Below, piece by piece: positions 33,310 to 45,749 of a DNA stretch of 64,000 nucleotides. Position 1 is the stretch's first letter; each line of letters starts with the position of its first letter. The stretch is from Chinchilla lanigera (lineage: Eukaryota; Chordata; Mammalia; Rodentia; Chinchillidae). A program made the translations under genes and the position numbers. The stretch covers positions 8,479,512-8,543,511 of the forward strand of contig NW_004955418.1 in assembly GCF_000276665.1 (NCBI RefSeq), written 5' to 3'. The notes under the pieces are model-generated. The model saw nothing but the letters and a program-made list of their open reading frames with translations. It was not told the origin of the DNA and did no database searches.

Positions 33310-34440
33310 AAATTTACTCCTCAAATATATTTAGAAATGTAAATGTTAGATTTGTTTAAAATAGATTTTATATGTATAATACTTTAGACCACTTTACCAC
33401 ATTTAAGTATTTATCAAATTTAAATGTCTCTGCCTCATTTGTTTATACTAAATCAGAACTTGAGAATTAGTCCTGAGAAATATGAGAGCAGTTCTAAGTA
33501 TGAAACGGAAGAGAAAAGGTTAGATAATTTTATTGGATTTTATTTTATAGATTATTGCTGCACATAAATGTTTCATCTAATCAACTACATTGGATCCTTG
33601 AAATCTTTTTCTTTCAGTTTTAAAAAAGGTATCATTATCTTTAATGGTCCTGTTTAAAAAAATCACTGCTTCTTAGAATAAAGTCATACCTGTCACAATT
33701 TCTTCTCAGTTTGATACGTGAAAGTCCCGAAATACTATTTTGGAAAATAGATGGCATGGAGCTGACCAGCCTAAAAACGTTTAATATGATCCTCGTTCCT
33801 CTCTCATTCTATTTGATAAAACAGACTCTTGGGCAGATTATTCTAATAAAGCTGCTGAGACTGAGGTAGGAACATGTTACAAGAAGAGATAATCAGTACA
33901 CCCGCAGTTGCGTAGGATTTTCTCCACCAAAATTGGCTTAGATAATCAGATTTCCTTCTCAGAAATGATTATTAAGGATGTGGTGATGCAGTTAGGAATG
34001 CGAACTCAAACTAAAAGGTAGTATAAGCAGTCTTAGAAATCCAAAGTTTGAGAAAATTCTAGTTCTAAATTATTAAGTGGCAAAAGCTCTAAGTGAGCAA
34101 AAGGTATAAATTAAACACACACTCTAATGGAGTTACAACAAAAGTAAAGTGGTAATTATGTAGCAATTTTAGTGTGTTAGTGGCAGCTATCAGTAAAAAA
34201 AATTAGTATTTCTGTTTTAATCCTGTTACTGTCCTTTTTCAGGTAAGCTTGTTCACCTCCGCGTAACACCCATGAAATTCTCTTTATAATCAAGCAAATT
34301 TAACTTGATAAGCTAAGTAATGGTGTACATTTCTTACATAGAATAAATAAAATAAAACAAGAAGATGGAAAACAAAGGCTTTAAGAAAATCAAGTGGAAA
34401 GAGGAAATTCTCTTCATATTAATAAAACAATTTATGTAAT
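33310..34440. other. Unassigned sequence
   Basis: No repeat or gene recognised. 33700-33930 is less AT-rich and may be an old repeat of unknown type. Confidence 0.4.
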
Positions 34441-34444
34441 GACT

Positions 34445-34665
34445 TCAAAGTTTGGGTATTAGACATAAATCTTTCTCTTAACTCTGTGGGGTCTTTAGTA
34501 ATTATTTGACACGTTTATTTCCACAGCTATAAAACAAAGTATAATATTCATGATGTCTTAGAGAACTGATATGACGAGTGAATGTTGTTGCATCTGAACA
34601 GCTTATAGATTTAGTTGGGACATAGAAAATCTGCAGTAAGTATTATTATGTATTATTATGTTATA
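34445..34665 (+). mobile_element. MIR SINE, long copy
   Basis: Order: TCTCTTAACTCTGTGGGGTC, TTTATTTCCACAGCTATAAAAC, in parts, TAATATTCATGATGTCTTAG, then GGACATAGAAAATCTGCAGTAAG and (TTATTATG)n. Covers the MIR core and 3' end. Confidence 0.75.
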
Positions 34666-34669
34666 ATTA

Positions 34670-37555
34670 CATTTTAGAATACCTATTATTTATACATTTG
34701 AGCACAAAAACAGCCCTAATCTCCTTGTACCAAAAAAAATGATTTTCATATAATGGTGGAATACAAGTTAATAGATTTGTTTGACCCTATAAGAATTGAT
34801 TCACATAAAATTAATTTATATGGCTTCCTTGAATGCACCCAGAGCCAGCACGTAACTTTAGTTTTTCTTTTTTAACTTTTTTACTGGAGTTGACCATGGG
34901 AATAATACTTATAACTCTCTGGTGGAGAGGAAGTAACTATTGGCTGTAGTTCAAGTCACAAACAGCCACCCTGAGTAAAGAAATTTCAGAGTATTAACTT
35001 TCAGACATTTCTTTCTGTGGAAGTTTCAAAGTAAAAGGAAACATTTCCACTTACTGTGAGGCTTTGAACTACTCTGGAGTATTTCCTCCTAGGGAAACAT
35101 AGAACTTGAATGTTAAAACGTTTCAAATGTTCTGTTGCTGTATGGTCACCATACTGTCATTAATTCAACTGTAAAGTTTGAAAAGAATTTGAGGGAGTTG
35201 GACAGAGTAAATGAATTGCAGAGAATGATAAGAAAGGACAATAAGCTGAGTTTTTGTTACCGTCATTATTTCCCATTAAGAGATTTGCTCTATTTATTTC
35301 CTATATTTTTGTTATCAAATCCATATTTCTTGATTCAGTTAATTATGTATAATAAGGACACTGGAAGGAAAGTATATTGGTTGTGAATGGTTGGTATTGA
35401 TAAATATCCTCTCCATTTATAATGGGGCCAGGAAAAAGACATCTCTAACTAACCAGGCCTTTATGAATATGGGAAAATTTAAAGAAATTTATTTGTTAAC
35501 ACAATACACACTTTAGATTAAAATTCTGGAAAACTAGTTCATCAAAAAGTTTAAAAAGAAAAGTGATAACATACTCAGTCTTGAACTGAGTTTATGAAAT
35601 GGTATAGCAATGAATTTGTTCCAGGAAAAGGTTTAATTATTTCTGTTGCTTGATTTTACACTTCTACTGGTTAAACTCATCTTCAGATTATTGATTACCA
35701 AGTAATACTGTGAACTGGTGTTCTATAGCATGAATCTAATTAGCATGTTTGTTTTATCATTAATCTTGGTGGTCATTATACCATTTACTGTTCATTATAG
35801 AAGGAGATAAATTGCACAAATGCTTAATATTGTTAGTTCAGCTTGGCTGCCTTGTTTAGTGACACTAATTCTACAGAGCAGTTGGGCAAAATCAATGTCT
35901 TATGCACCATTTATATTAAATTATGCTTGTTATGTGATAGAATCTACACTACATAGAGTTTTCTTGAGTTAATTGATCAACTCCTACAAAACAAATTAAT
36001 AAGATACATCAAAGTAATGGAATTATTGTCTAGAAAGGACATAATAAACATCAGTGCTGAAAGAAAACCGGTATTCCTACCGGAATACTGAAATTCTCCG
36101 CTCTAATCAAATGGCTCCTTAAAAAATAGCTGGTAGATTACAAATGTAAATTTAAAAAGAAGTTTTCTAACTTTTCTAGAAGGATGTAAAATATTTACAT
36201 TAGGCCCTAGAACTACCCTTGCTGAAGCACTTGCAATGTGGCTGAAGTCACCTGCAGTCACATCCTTTATCAGTTAAGAAAAAATGGAATTGAAAATGTT
36301 CAAGGAAAAAACTCGTTTTATTTTTAAAAGCTAAAAATGAAATATTTTACTCTAATAATGTCATACTCTATGTTTGTCCTTGTATCCCAGTCAAAAGTGA
36401 ATGGAAATAATTCTGTAGTGTCTGTTCCTATGTTTAAACTTAAAAAAATTAAGAAACATATGTTTAATTTACTTAAAACGTACTTTGAGTTTTTATGCAT
36501 GTTTAAATGCTTAAATAATATAAAGTGAAAGTTACTCCAAAACCATAAGAATATAACTAATATATTTGTGTAAAATTGACCAGGATATGTCTGTATCTAC
36601 AAAATTAGTAAGCAGTAACTGAAGATATAAATAATACACCCTGAAAACATTGTGATAAATTAATACCTTTATATACCTTTTTCTATAAAACAATGAAATT
36701 TTCATTTATATAGTAATATCTTGGCATGGAAACATATAATTTTTCCTCTTCTTTTTCATAAAAGTTCATAGCAGAAGGATGAGATACTATGATATTTTAT
36801 TTTCACAGTGACTATGACCAATAATATCCGATTCATAGAAATTGTAGGATGATAAAATAAATTATATCATTTAGCACACAAATATTTTCTCTTTTATCTG
36901 TAATAGGCTGGCAATTCCAATTAATTTCAATAAATTTGCTAAGAGTTGATATTTTTTCTGTTAAAATGATTAGCTTAAATCTGAAACAAGAGCTAATTAC
37001 ATGACAGAGAACTAGTACTATCTGTGACTCTTCAGGATATAAAAATTCTAGCTATTTATAAGCAAGCTTTATTGACTTTTTCCCATTTGTCTCCATATTT
37101 TACACCACATAGGCACAATAACTGATGACTTCTCATGTGCGCTAAAACATATTTTAGAGTGTTATTTTAAGCTATAAGTGGTGATATTTGAAATTATTGG
37201 CTTGAGCAGTTCATATATTTTTGTTTTATTTTGTCTTTGTAATGGAAAATTTGGACATAAGACGGTGTGGCATTGATAAAATAACACATTACAATGTTGC
37301 TGAAATGTAGCATCCTTTGAAATATTATTCACTTATTCTTAAATGAGAGTTAATTAATAGTTTCTAGGTAGTGTCCCCACTTCTAAGAGTGTTGTACAAC
37401 ATTTTGGGACAGTAAAATGGTGAAGGTAAAAAGCCACACACTTTGGAGCTGCTATTCATTCCTGAAAGATACATTTTTAGGAACTTTCATCATTTATTCA
37501 TCATTATTTATTTGACAACTGTCATTTATATGACATTGGCTAGAGTTGCATCTAC
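34670..37555. other. Unassigned AT-rich sequence, candidate conserved non-coding stretch
   Basis: Nearly 2.9 kb in which I recognise no repeat. The 35690-35960 part has several TAAT/ATTA words (CTAATTAGCATG, CATTAATCTTGG) of the sort found in homeodomain-bound enhancers, but this is common in AT-rich DNA. A short 7-bp hairpin GTATTCC/GGAATAC lies at 36071-36088. No supported frame. Confidence 0.4.
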
Positions 37556-37569
37556 TGTAGTACTCTGAC

Positions 37570-37650
37570 ACTGGGGATGTAGCTCAGGGTATAAGTACTT
37601 GCCTGGCAAGCCTGAGGTCATGAGTTCAATTTCCGGTACAAAAAAAAAAT
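37570..37650 (+). mobile_element. ID SINE with target-site duplication
   Basis: CTGGGGATGTAGCTCAGGG, ACTTGCCTGGCAAGCCTGAG, CATGAGTTCAATTTCCGG and an A(10) tail. Flanked by AGTACTCTGAC (37559-37569) and AGCATTCTGAC (37651-37661), two mismatches. The body is shorter and older than the young copies. Confidence 0.88.
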
Positions 37651-37934
37651 AGCATTCTGACTTTCAAGAGAAACTGGAAAATTCAGAATTACTCATTCTG
37701 GTAAAAAAATAGGTTATTTGTGTATATGACAGGAAAAACATGGATATTGTTCATGGAAATTATACTCTTTGCCAAGATCTATGGTAGTTTTTCATAGTAA
37801 TCGTATCACTGATATTACTGCAATATTTTTTCAATACTTCTGTAAAAATCACTTTAGGAGACACTCTTTCAAAATGATAGAGTCAAATATGACTAATGAT
37901 GCCTATGCCCACATGGCAGAATTTTAAACTATAA

Positions 37935-38110
37935 TCGCTCTGGGTGTTAGAGTCAGATATACTTTGATAAGTGATTCCTTACTTTGTTTCTTAGACAAAT
38001 GTGTGACCTTTGTCAAATCAATTGATGTGAATTTTATTTACTTCCCTTACACTGTTGTTGAGTGAATTAAATTACAGAATAATCAGATATTTTGACCATA
38101 GCTCATAGGT
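37935..38110 (+). mobile_element. MIR SINE
   Basis: GGGTGTTAGAGTCAGATATAC corresponds to the 5' MIR region; AATGTGTGACCTTTGTCAAATC to the core; GTTGTTGAGTGAATTAAATTAC to the 3' half. Confidence 0.8.
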
Positions 38111-38114
38111 GGTA

Positions 38115-38624
38115 TCCAGTAATTGTGATACCCCTGTCCTTACCTACCTATAGAAATTCTTTCTTTTCTTATCTAAATTGAACTCAGGGAATTTTTCCTC
38201 CTATAATTCAGTAAGGTATGGGTTTCAAAAACCCCATGACAAATAAAAATGCATAGCACTGTAAATGTTTCATTCTTTTAAACTTTATCTCTGTTAAAAT
38301 AATTATCACTATCATGACATTAAATTTCAACATGGAATCACCAATTATCTATTTCATACTTATTAAACCATAACTCATATCATCTCTCAAACTCAGAATT
38401 CATGGAGAATATCTTTTGTCTATTTTTCTTTCTCCTCAAATTTTTTTTCTAATAATTTTTACAAAGCAATGCTGCAATATATTCTATTTTTAACAAAAAG
38501 TAAAACAAAGTAACAACATACAAACATTTAATCTGACCTCAAAGTAAATGAGAAATGCACTTAATCAGGTTTATAGCAAAAACCAATGGGAGAATGTTTC
38601 TACTAAAATAGTCTTAGTAAAAAT
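38115..38624. other. Unassigned AT-rich sequence
   Basis: No gene or repeat recognised. Confidence 0.45.
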
Positions 38625-38635
38625 AAAATGTATAA

Positions 38636-38735
38636 GGGGGCTGGGGACTTAGCTCAGCGGCAAAAGCACCTGCCTGGCAAGTGCAAGGCCTTGAGTTCGG
38701 TTCCCGGTACCGGAGAAAACCCCCCCCCCCAAAAA
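38636..38735 (+). mobile_element. Young ID SINE with target-site duplication
   Basis: GGGGCTGGGGACTTAGCTCA, CGGCAAAAGCACCTGCCTGG, GAGTTCGGTTCCCGGTACC, then an unusual tail with a C(12) run before A(9). Flanked by AAAATGTATAA at 38625-38635 and 38736-38746. Confidence 0.95.
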
Positions 38736-38749
38736 AAAATGTATAAAAT

Positions 38750-39140
38750 GTCAAAATGTCTTTAAGAAACTCATCCTTACAAACATTAATATTATTTAAT
38801 AAACCTATAAATAGATAATATTTGGTCCCAAATATTTCTAAGATTCTTTTGAAGAAAGGTTCATTTAAGGGTCAGGTTTCTTTCCCTGCTATGCATCTTT
38901 CTAGGGTATCATCCTGATTTATGTTAACATGTGATGCAGATCTTCATTTTATGAATATTTCTTGAAACATTTTTTACTGCCCTCCTACCATTTTAAGGAC
39001 TGCTTTAAATATTATCCTTTAGAGGAAGCCTGGTGGATGCTCCAATGCAAACAGGTAATTTCCTTACACTTCCTAGAATATTTCCTGCCCAATCACTCAT
39101 TTTGTTCATTGAATTTACTGCCTTATAGATTTTATTTTGG
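38750..39140. other. Unassigned sequence
   Basis: No gene or repeat recognised. Confidence 0.45.
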
Positions 39141-39145
39141 TTTTG

Positions 39146-39146
<1 letters not shown>

Positions 39147-39181
<35 letters not shown>

Positions 39182-39187
39182 TGTGTC
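39147..39187. repeat. (TG)n microsatellite
   Basis: About 16 uninterrupted TG units, then TGGTGTGTCTGTCTG. It codes for the VCVCV and THTHT stretches in chance frames of both strands. Confidence 0.97.
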
Positions 39188-39189
39188 TG

Positions 39190-41098
39190 TCTGTTCAACC
39201 AAATCATGATTGTTTCTACAGGCAAATGTCACTTCTGATCTCCAAGAACAGCACATGATGAAATAATTTTTATTAAGCAAATGATATAAAGAACAATTTC
39301 AGCAAAAACAAAACTAGAATTATCTTTGCATGGGATAGCAAAACTACCCTATATGTAGTTGTATGGCTAAATAGTGGGAGAAAATTTTTTAAAAAGGAAA
39401 AACAAGACTCCTCATGTTTAAACCAATATTGATTTAAAGATGGTTCATACAAAAAGAACATAAATACATTATCTCTAGACATTCATGAAGATAATGACTT
39501 CCTCTGATCCTCTGAACTAAAAACAAATGAAATGTGACTTAGACTCCGAAAGAAATACCCACAGCTCTGCTTCATTTAGTTTACTTGAAAGATGTTTCGT
39601 GAGATTATATTTGCTGTAGGTTGATTAGATGATTCCTCTTCACATGGAAGCCCAGAAAGACGCACTTTTCTTTGACTTAACATATCAAAAGGAAACTCAT
39701 CTTCTGTGTAAATTTACATGGGTAAAATTTTATCCCAGATGTACTGAATTAACTGCAAGTAGGAAGCAATGCTGCTAGAGCTCTGGAAACTTTCTGATCT
39801 TGTCTCATCTTTATCTGGTGACACAGATGTCCACATTTGAGTTAATGTAGTTTTAGTCATAGAGAAAAAAGAAGTGTTATAAATGGCCATGCAAGTACTC
39901 GAAACAGAAAGTTATCCCTATAGAATACCAATACTGAATTTTGTTTTTCTGCACCTCCCCTCAAAAATAGAGAAATGTCATTCAGAAATGAAATGACAAG
40001 AGTTGGTTTTTCATTTATAACTGACAAAAGCCTTTGTTCACAAATAGTGTGTTTGATTATTTGTATGTTGCATGAGAAACATCATAAAGTTATGTGCATT
40101 TGTTTAGTGCGACATTGAGAAGTCAGGTGATGATAATGATACAGAAAGGAGAAATTAATTCCATTGTTTTATTTTCTATTCTGTCTTCCTCAGGTTTGAT
40201 TTTTAGGAATATATTTAGGCAATGCTAGACAACATGTAAGATAAGATGCTTTCTTTTTGAATCTTTTTTGATACTCAGTTTTGTTTAAATTATCATAAAT
40301 CAAATGATTTTCTTTTCATTGGTTTAATATTTTCTCCCTAACATATATCGTTTTATCATTTAAATTTTTATTTTTTATGATGAAACCACATCTGTTATGC
40401 TTTTCCATGAAAACTTCCCCTGCTTCTGTGACAGAGATTTAAACAAATCTGAGTATGAATAATAAGTATGCCAAAAGAAATCATAGATTTTAGTTTCTTC
40501 TTGAACTTGAAATAGAATGTTATAAATGGAAAGAAGAATGAGGCATGGAAATTTTCTATATGCTCTCTAAAATCATACCATTTTTCAGTAATTTTTGTCT
40601 AGAATGACTATGGACCCAAAAACTGAAATCTGTTAGCACAATAATAATTATCAGTCACTACACATAATATTTGGCAAATGCTGATCAAAACACCAAAGAT
40701 GTGATTTGTATTTTTCTTTATATCTTTATAATTGAAATTTTTGTAAACTACACATTGCCATAATATTATGTACACGGCAATATTTCACAATTGTTCAAAT
40801 ATTACTAAGTACAATCCTTAAAAGGATTGCTTCTGAAATATAATTTTTGGATACCCACCCTTGAGAAGTTACTTGCTGATCATCACTTTTAACATCTGAT
40901 CACACTGATTAGGACCTAAAAGTGGAACTTCTTAACCTTTTCTTGCTTTTCTGTATATAAAATGGTAAACAACTGAAGACAAAGTCTATAACACTAAAAA
41001 TTTACCATATTAATCTGTGATTTATTTCTTCATGTGTACACATGGGAGAAAACTAGAAATTTTACGTGAAAGTCCTTCACACTGAATTTTACCCCCGT
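39190..41098. other. Unassigned sequence
   Basis: No repeat or gene recognised. Frames are below 70 codons. 39500-39860 is less AT-rich and could be an old L1 untranslated piece, without support. Confidence 0.4.
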
Positions 41099-41103
41099 TT
41101 TTA

Positions 41104-41221
41104 CTGTTTGAGACAGGTTCTCACTATTTCCTTAGTTATCCATGCTGGGCTTGGACTTGTGATTCTTCTGCCTCAACTTCCAGAGTGCTGGAATTGCAAG
41201 CGTGAGCAACCACACATGTCT
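41104..41221 (-). mobile_element. B1-related SINE, old monomer
   Basis: TGTTTGAGACAGGTTCTCAC, ATCCATGCTGGGCTTGGAC, CTGCCTCAACTTCCAGAGTG and GGAATTGCAAGCGTGAGC. Diverged and shorter than the other B1 copies, with only one CTGGGC block, so it may be a pre-duplication B1 form. Confidence 0.8.
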
Positions 41222-41224
41222 TAG

Positions 41225-42460
41225 AAGGTGGTTTTTAAAAATACTTGTTTAAAAATAAAAAATATAAATAAATTTAGTCATTTCAAGAGTGTGAAGAATA
41301 ATCTCAAATTTGCTGTTTATTATTGTTATTATTATTTTTTTATTATCATCATTTTAAAGTGTAGCAACAGGTTAGTATGTGACATTCCAGGCACTCAACA
41401 TTGAACATTGAGTTCAGTGGAAAAAAAAAAAAAAACAGTTCACTTCTCTGAAAACTGTACTATTTCTAATTGTGTTATTGAACATGGTGAGCGTTGTTTA
41501 ACGTCACAGGTCTACTCTTGGCCTATGCTGTCTGGTTTTAGAACACTCTCCCACCTGTTTGCCTTTCTCCTTTCTTTTGCTTATTCCTATGTTGTCTTCC
41601 TTCCTTCCCCTTCATTCTTTTCTACTTTTTTTGCTTTGTCTTCCTTTGTTTCTTTCTCTGGTTCTCTAATTCTAATTTTGTATTACTTCACTAAACTTAG
41701 ACATTTATTCTCTAGACTTCTTATTTAATTTCAAATTCATACCACTTCACAATTCTATTAGTGATCTTAATACAGAAAAATAAATTTAAAAGAACTCAAT
41801 CTAAGGACTTCATAGTACAAGTGGCATTCAACACTATCTTTTGACCTGGAAGTTCCACTTCTAATTGCAATTACACTGGTTATTCTCTATTGACCATGCA
41901 CAGCTATACTTGGGATTCTTACATCATTTCTTCAGCTCTTTGAGTCAACCTCAGATGTGATCTCTTGAAACTAAAAACAAATATACTTAAATTTCTGAAA
42001 ATTTCTGTAGTTGTCCTCATATTGTAGAGTATAGGTGTTGGTTGATAATGAACCGTTTTCCCATTCTTTTACCCTCCCAGTCCTTGGCAAACTTTTGCAT
42101 CTTCTTTGAGTGTTTAAAGTATTAAATTAAATGTCTATGGATTTAAGCTTTCACTTAATCATTCCCTGTGTTCTGCAGATCATTTAAATCTCAATCATAT
42201 ATTCATAAAACCCACTGTAAGACAATATCTTAGATTTATTGCAAAATACATCCTCACTATGTTATATATTTTTATTTACACTAGCTCTATCCATTCTCTT
42301 TTCTCTAACAATGCATTCAAATTTACTTCCTAGATTGTTGGAATTTGTTAAAAACTCAGACCTCTGAATATTACTAGTCACTGCAAACAATTCTGTTCAT
42401 AACATCATTCTCCTCCATGTTCATATTCATTTTAATCTCAGAAAGACTTGAAGAGGAGCA
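41225..42460. other. Unassigned sequence
   Basis: AT-rich with an A(14) run at 41422. A plus-strand frame of 106 codons at 41408-41728 is serine/phenylalanine-rich from CT-rich DNA and has no recognisable domain. Confidence 0.45.
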
Positions 42461-42565
42461 TGCTCTCTCTCTCTGCCTTTCCCACTCTCTCTTCCTGTCC
42501 CTCTTCCCCTGCTCCTCTCTTCTCCTCCTGCCTCTCCAGTTTCCCTTTCACCTCTCTCTCCAGTT
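42461..42565. repeat. CT-rich low-complexity tract
   Basis: About 100 bases of CTCTCTCTCT, CCCACTCTCTCTTCC and similar pyrimidine runs. Confidence 0.85.
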
Positions 42566-42639
42566 ACGTGCTCAGCATATAGCTATATAGGGGAAATGCT
42601 ATCTGTCAAATATACTGAGTTCATGTTCCGCAAAGTCAA

Positions 42640-43145
42640 AGAATGAATTCTAAGAAACAGTGGAGTTTAAAAGTAGTAACATTCATTGGAGAATAGGAAT
42701 GGGAAATGGGAACTGGAATAGGTCCTGAGAGGCAGGAAGGGTCCCAAATGGGGCTAATGAGCCCACCTCTCAAAGAAAATCTTATAGAGCAAAATCATGA
42801 AACGGGTACAATATGGTCAAAATTATGATCAACCAATGAGATTTCAAGTATAATCACAAAGGTAATATTGATCCAGTGGTAGCAAGGATACATGAGTGAC
42901 ATCATTAACCTTGGTCAATAATCTATAGTCTTGGTCTTATCTTTATTCTTAGCAGTCTTGGTCTTATAGTTTTAGCACATGGGAGAGGATGGCCCGCCCC
43001 GACCTAATAGGATAATGGGAATCTCAAAAGGACTAAACTAGTAAACCTCAGCCTCCATTCATTCCTTAGCGAAATGTGTAAAATCAGCTATTGTAACTTT
43101 ATTCTTCAGATGCACCTCCAGCCACAGTCCTGACAAATTTTCATC
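42640..43145 (+). repeat. Unassigned LTR-like dispersed repeat
   Basis: Longer relative of the fragment at 15745. Contains GGAATAGGTCCTGAGAGGC, GGTCCCAAATGGGGC, a doubled TCTTGGTCTTAT motif, then GGCCCGCCCCGACCTAATAG. Composition and length are LTR-like, but I cannot name it and see no TG...CA ends with confidence. Confidence 0.5.
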
Positions 43146-43227
43146 TTTTGCACTGACTCCCTTGAGGAGCCAGCCCTCTCTGACTGTCTACTATATTTTT
43201 ACCTAATTTAGCTATCTATAAAAATAA

Positions 43228-43278
43228 GGCCTGCACTGGCTAGGTAAATGCCCTACTACTGAGCCACAGTGCCAGCCC
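43228..43278 (-). mobile_element. ID-like SINE fragment, old
   Basis: CTGCACTGGCTAGGTAAATG, CCCTACTACTGAGCCACAG, TGCCAGCCC: the antisense 5' half of the older ID or tRNA-SINE body. Confidence 0.6.
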
Positions 43279-43489
43279 AAGCATGTCCTACTAATTTCTT
43301 CCCATTGTGCAGCTTATGATGCTGACCGTGTCCTGTTTCCTCTAGACATTTAATTGATTATCCTGGTCATTATGTACTGAACATGAGTAGTAAACTGTGA
43401 GCTTTGAAATACCTTTCTGCAAGGTCTGGTACTTAAGCATGAAAGAAATTTTCTCTAAAAATGAAGCATCAATTTCCGGGGTATGCTTT

Positions 43490-43587
43490 TTGTTTGTTTG
43501 TTTGTTTTCCGGTACCTGGAATCGAACTCACGACCTCATGCTTGCCAAGCAGGCGCTGTGCTGCTGAGCTAAATCCCCACCCTCCCT
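43490..43587 (-). mobile_element. ID SINE with target-site duplication
   Basis: Minus-strand ID with (TTTG)n tail, CCGGTACCTGGAATCGAAC, CTTGCCAAGCAGGCGCTG and GAGCTAAATCCCCACC. Flanks GGGTATGCTTT (43479-43489) and GGGCATGCTTT (43588-43598), one mismatch. Confidence 0.93.
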
Positions 43588-43820
43588 GGGCATGCTTTAA
43601 ATGAGCATATAATTAATTTTTTTTCCATATTGGTGCATGGAGTGATCTTTTAAAAAATATTAAAAAAATCAGTTCAAACTATTTAATTGCAACTAGCCAC
43701 TTCCTTAAAAATTATAGTTTATATAACTTCAAATATATTTTACATTAGAAGACACCTTCTAATATACTTCTAATATTTATGGAAAATAGTTGTTTGTTAT
43801 TGAGCATTTCAAATGACTGC

Positions 43821-43983
43821 AGTGCCAGGGGTGTGCACACGCCAGTAATCCCAACACTTGAGTGGCTGAGGTAAGAGGATCATTGCGAGTTCAAGGCCAG
43901 CCTGGGAGATAAAATGAGTTCAAGCCTAGCTTGAACTGCATAGCAAAACCCTGTCTCAAAAGGACAATAAATAAATAAATAAA
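43821..43983 (+). mobile_element. B1 SINE
   Basis: GTGCACACGCCAGTAATCCC, GAGTGGCTGAGGTAAGAGG, AAGGCCAGCCTGGGAG, the second CTAGCTTGAACTGCATAGC block, CTGTCTCAAAAGGAC, then an (AATA)n tail. Confidence 0.93.
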
Positions 43984-43989
43984 CAGTAG

Positions 43990-45658
43990 GGTAAAAGAAC
44001 AAGGGATAGTAGAAATGCAATTACTACTGTACTTCCTTTTCTCCTCTACTACCAACTTAGAATTCACGCAAAATTGCATTTGTATTACTTTATTGTTATT
44101 CATTTATCAGTGGCTCCACAATCCTCCCAAAAAGAATGACTTATTTGGAGACACTGTTTTAGATTTCTTTAAATAACTGTTCCATTCACTTTCCCATTCT
44201 TTGTCTCTCTTTTTTATGTCCTATTCTAGCAGAGTGGAAGATAATATAGCTCACTAAGAAAATGTGAGCTGCTACATGTTTTCTTATGCATCAAGGATTT
44301 TAAAATTGATAAGGGCTATTAGGGGCCCCTGGTTGAGTCATAATGGTATTCTCCCACACACTTGTAAAAACGGAACTTGTCCCATAAAATAAAATAAACA
44401 TAAGCTTCAAGTTTTATGGAGCTCTTCTCAGATTATCAGGGGCCTGTTTTTATTAACAAAATCAACAATAAAAATATTCTGATTACTCTATGGAATTGGT
44501 GTTATTTCCCAATGTTCTATCATTTGTTATTTTTTAGAGAGACATTTCCTTGTGATAAAATATATACTAATGCTTGTCATTGGTTTGCCTTGCCATAAAG
44601 ACTTAAAATTACTTTCCTTTTCTTAATTTAGGGAGGAAAGAGCTCATCAAACTTTGCCCAGGGTTAAGAACTAGTAATTTTATTTTGAATGATGGCTTTT
44701 GTTCTAGCAGCTCCATTTACCCTTTTGCCTGCTGAAGGAAGCATTTTTTTGTAAATCACCCATAGCATACTTTTCCATTTTTACTTCCTCATTTATCTTC
44801 TTATTTTTAAATGCTAAATTGAATCCATATTCTAACTTAATAAGTATGAACAGGTTGGCAAGCAAGAAAGACATTTATCTAGAGGGCCGAGCCAGCTGCA
44901 ATGTGCAGAGCTTCCATTCCATATTGAGGAAATCAAACAAAAATTATTAATTTTATACAAATCTTCACATTCCCATGGAAACTATGTTAAGAATCTTTGG
45001 AGAATATGGAATAGATTAGGGACACCATTAAAAATACTTCCAAGGTACCGTGATGAAGTTGGGTCCTGAAGAAGTGAAGACATCTTGTTGGAATCAGTAG
45101 AATGTATTAAAGAAATTGGTTATCATAGAAAGACTCACTTTTTTCTGTTCTTCCTTAAGAGCTGTACTTTCATTCTTTAACTTAAAAAGCCATTAAATAT
45201 AATGCCATACGACTAGAAAAATATTGAGTCTGAAGGAGAGCTTATTGGCAAAATTTGTTTTAGCTACCCCAGTGACAAATGAAATAAAAGCTCTTTCTTT
45301 CAAAATTATGTTTTATGATGCACTTTATTATCAGAGGAAATAGTTCCACTTTTGGTATAAAATAAGGATAAACAAATCAATAGAGAGACATAAACAATTA
45401 AAACAATTAAATAAATGTGACTGATCTAGGACAAATACATTATGAGAACTAGAATAAAAACACACACGTGATAATTGAGTCTACCATCATTTTTCGACAA
45501 ATTTTACATAAAATAATGTAGGACAATGACCTGTACTCAGCAAGAAATTACTTAGCTACATACATTAAACCACTACAGACTAAGCGTGTTAATGTTTAAG
45601 TCATGAAGAGTTTTATCTGACCATAGCTTTTATATTGTGCTAGGTAATTACCCTTAGC
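43990..45658. other. Unassigned AT-rich sequence
   Basis: No gene or further repeat recognised. Confidence 0.45.
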
Positions 45659-45662
45659 AGTA

Positions 45663-45744
45663 CTTTTTTGGTACCAGGAATCGAAATCATGACCTCAGGC
45701 TTGCCAGGCAAGTGCTTATACTGCTGAGCTATATCCCCCGCCCC
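45663..45744 (-). mobile_element. ID SINE
   Basis: Minus-strand ID: TTTTTTGGTACCAGGAATCG, CTCAGGCTTGCCAGGCAAG, TGCTGAGCTATATCCCCC. Short tail. It resembles the copy at 37570. Confidence 0.88.
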
Positions 45745-45749
45745 TGGTA

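Noticed and set aside
38962..39280. Open frames with VCVCV / THTHT repeats
   Set aside because: Generated by the (TG)n microsatellite.
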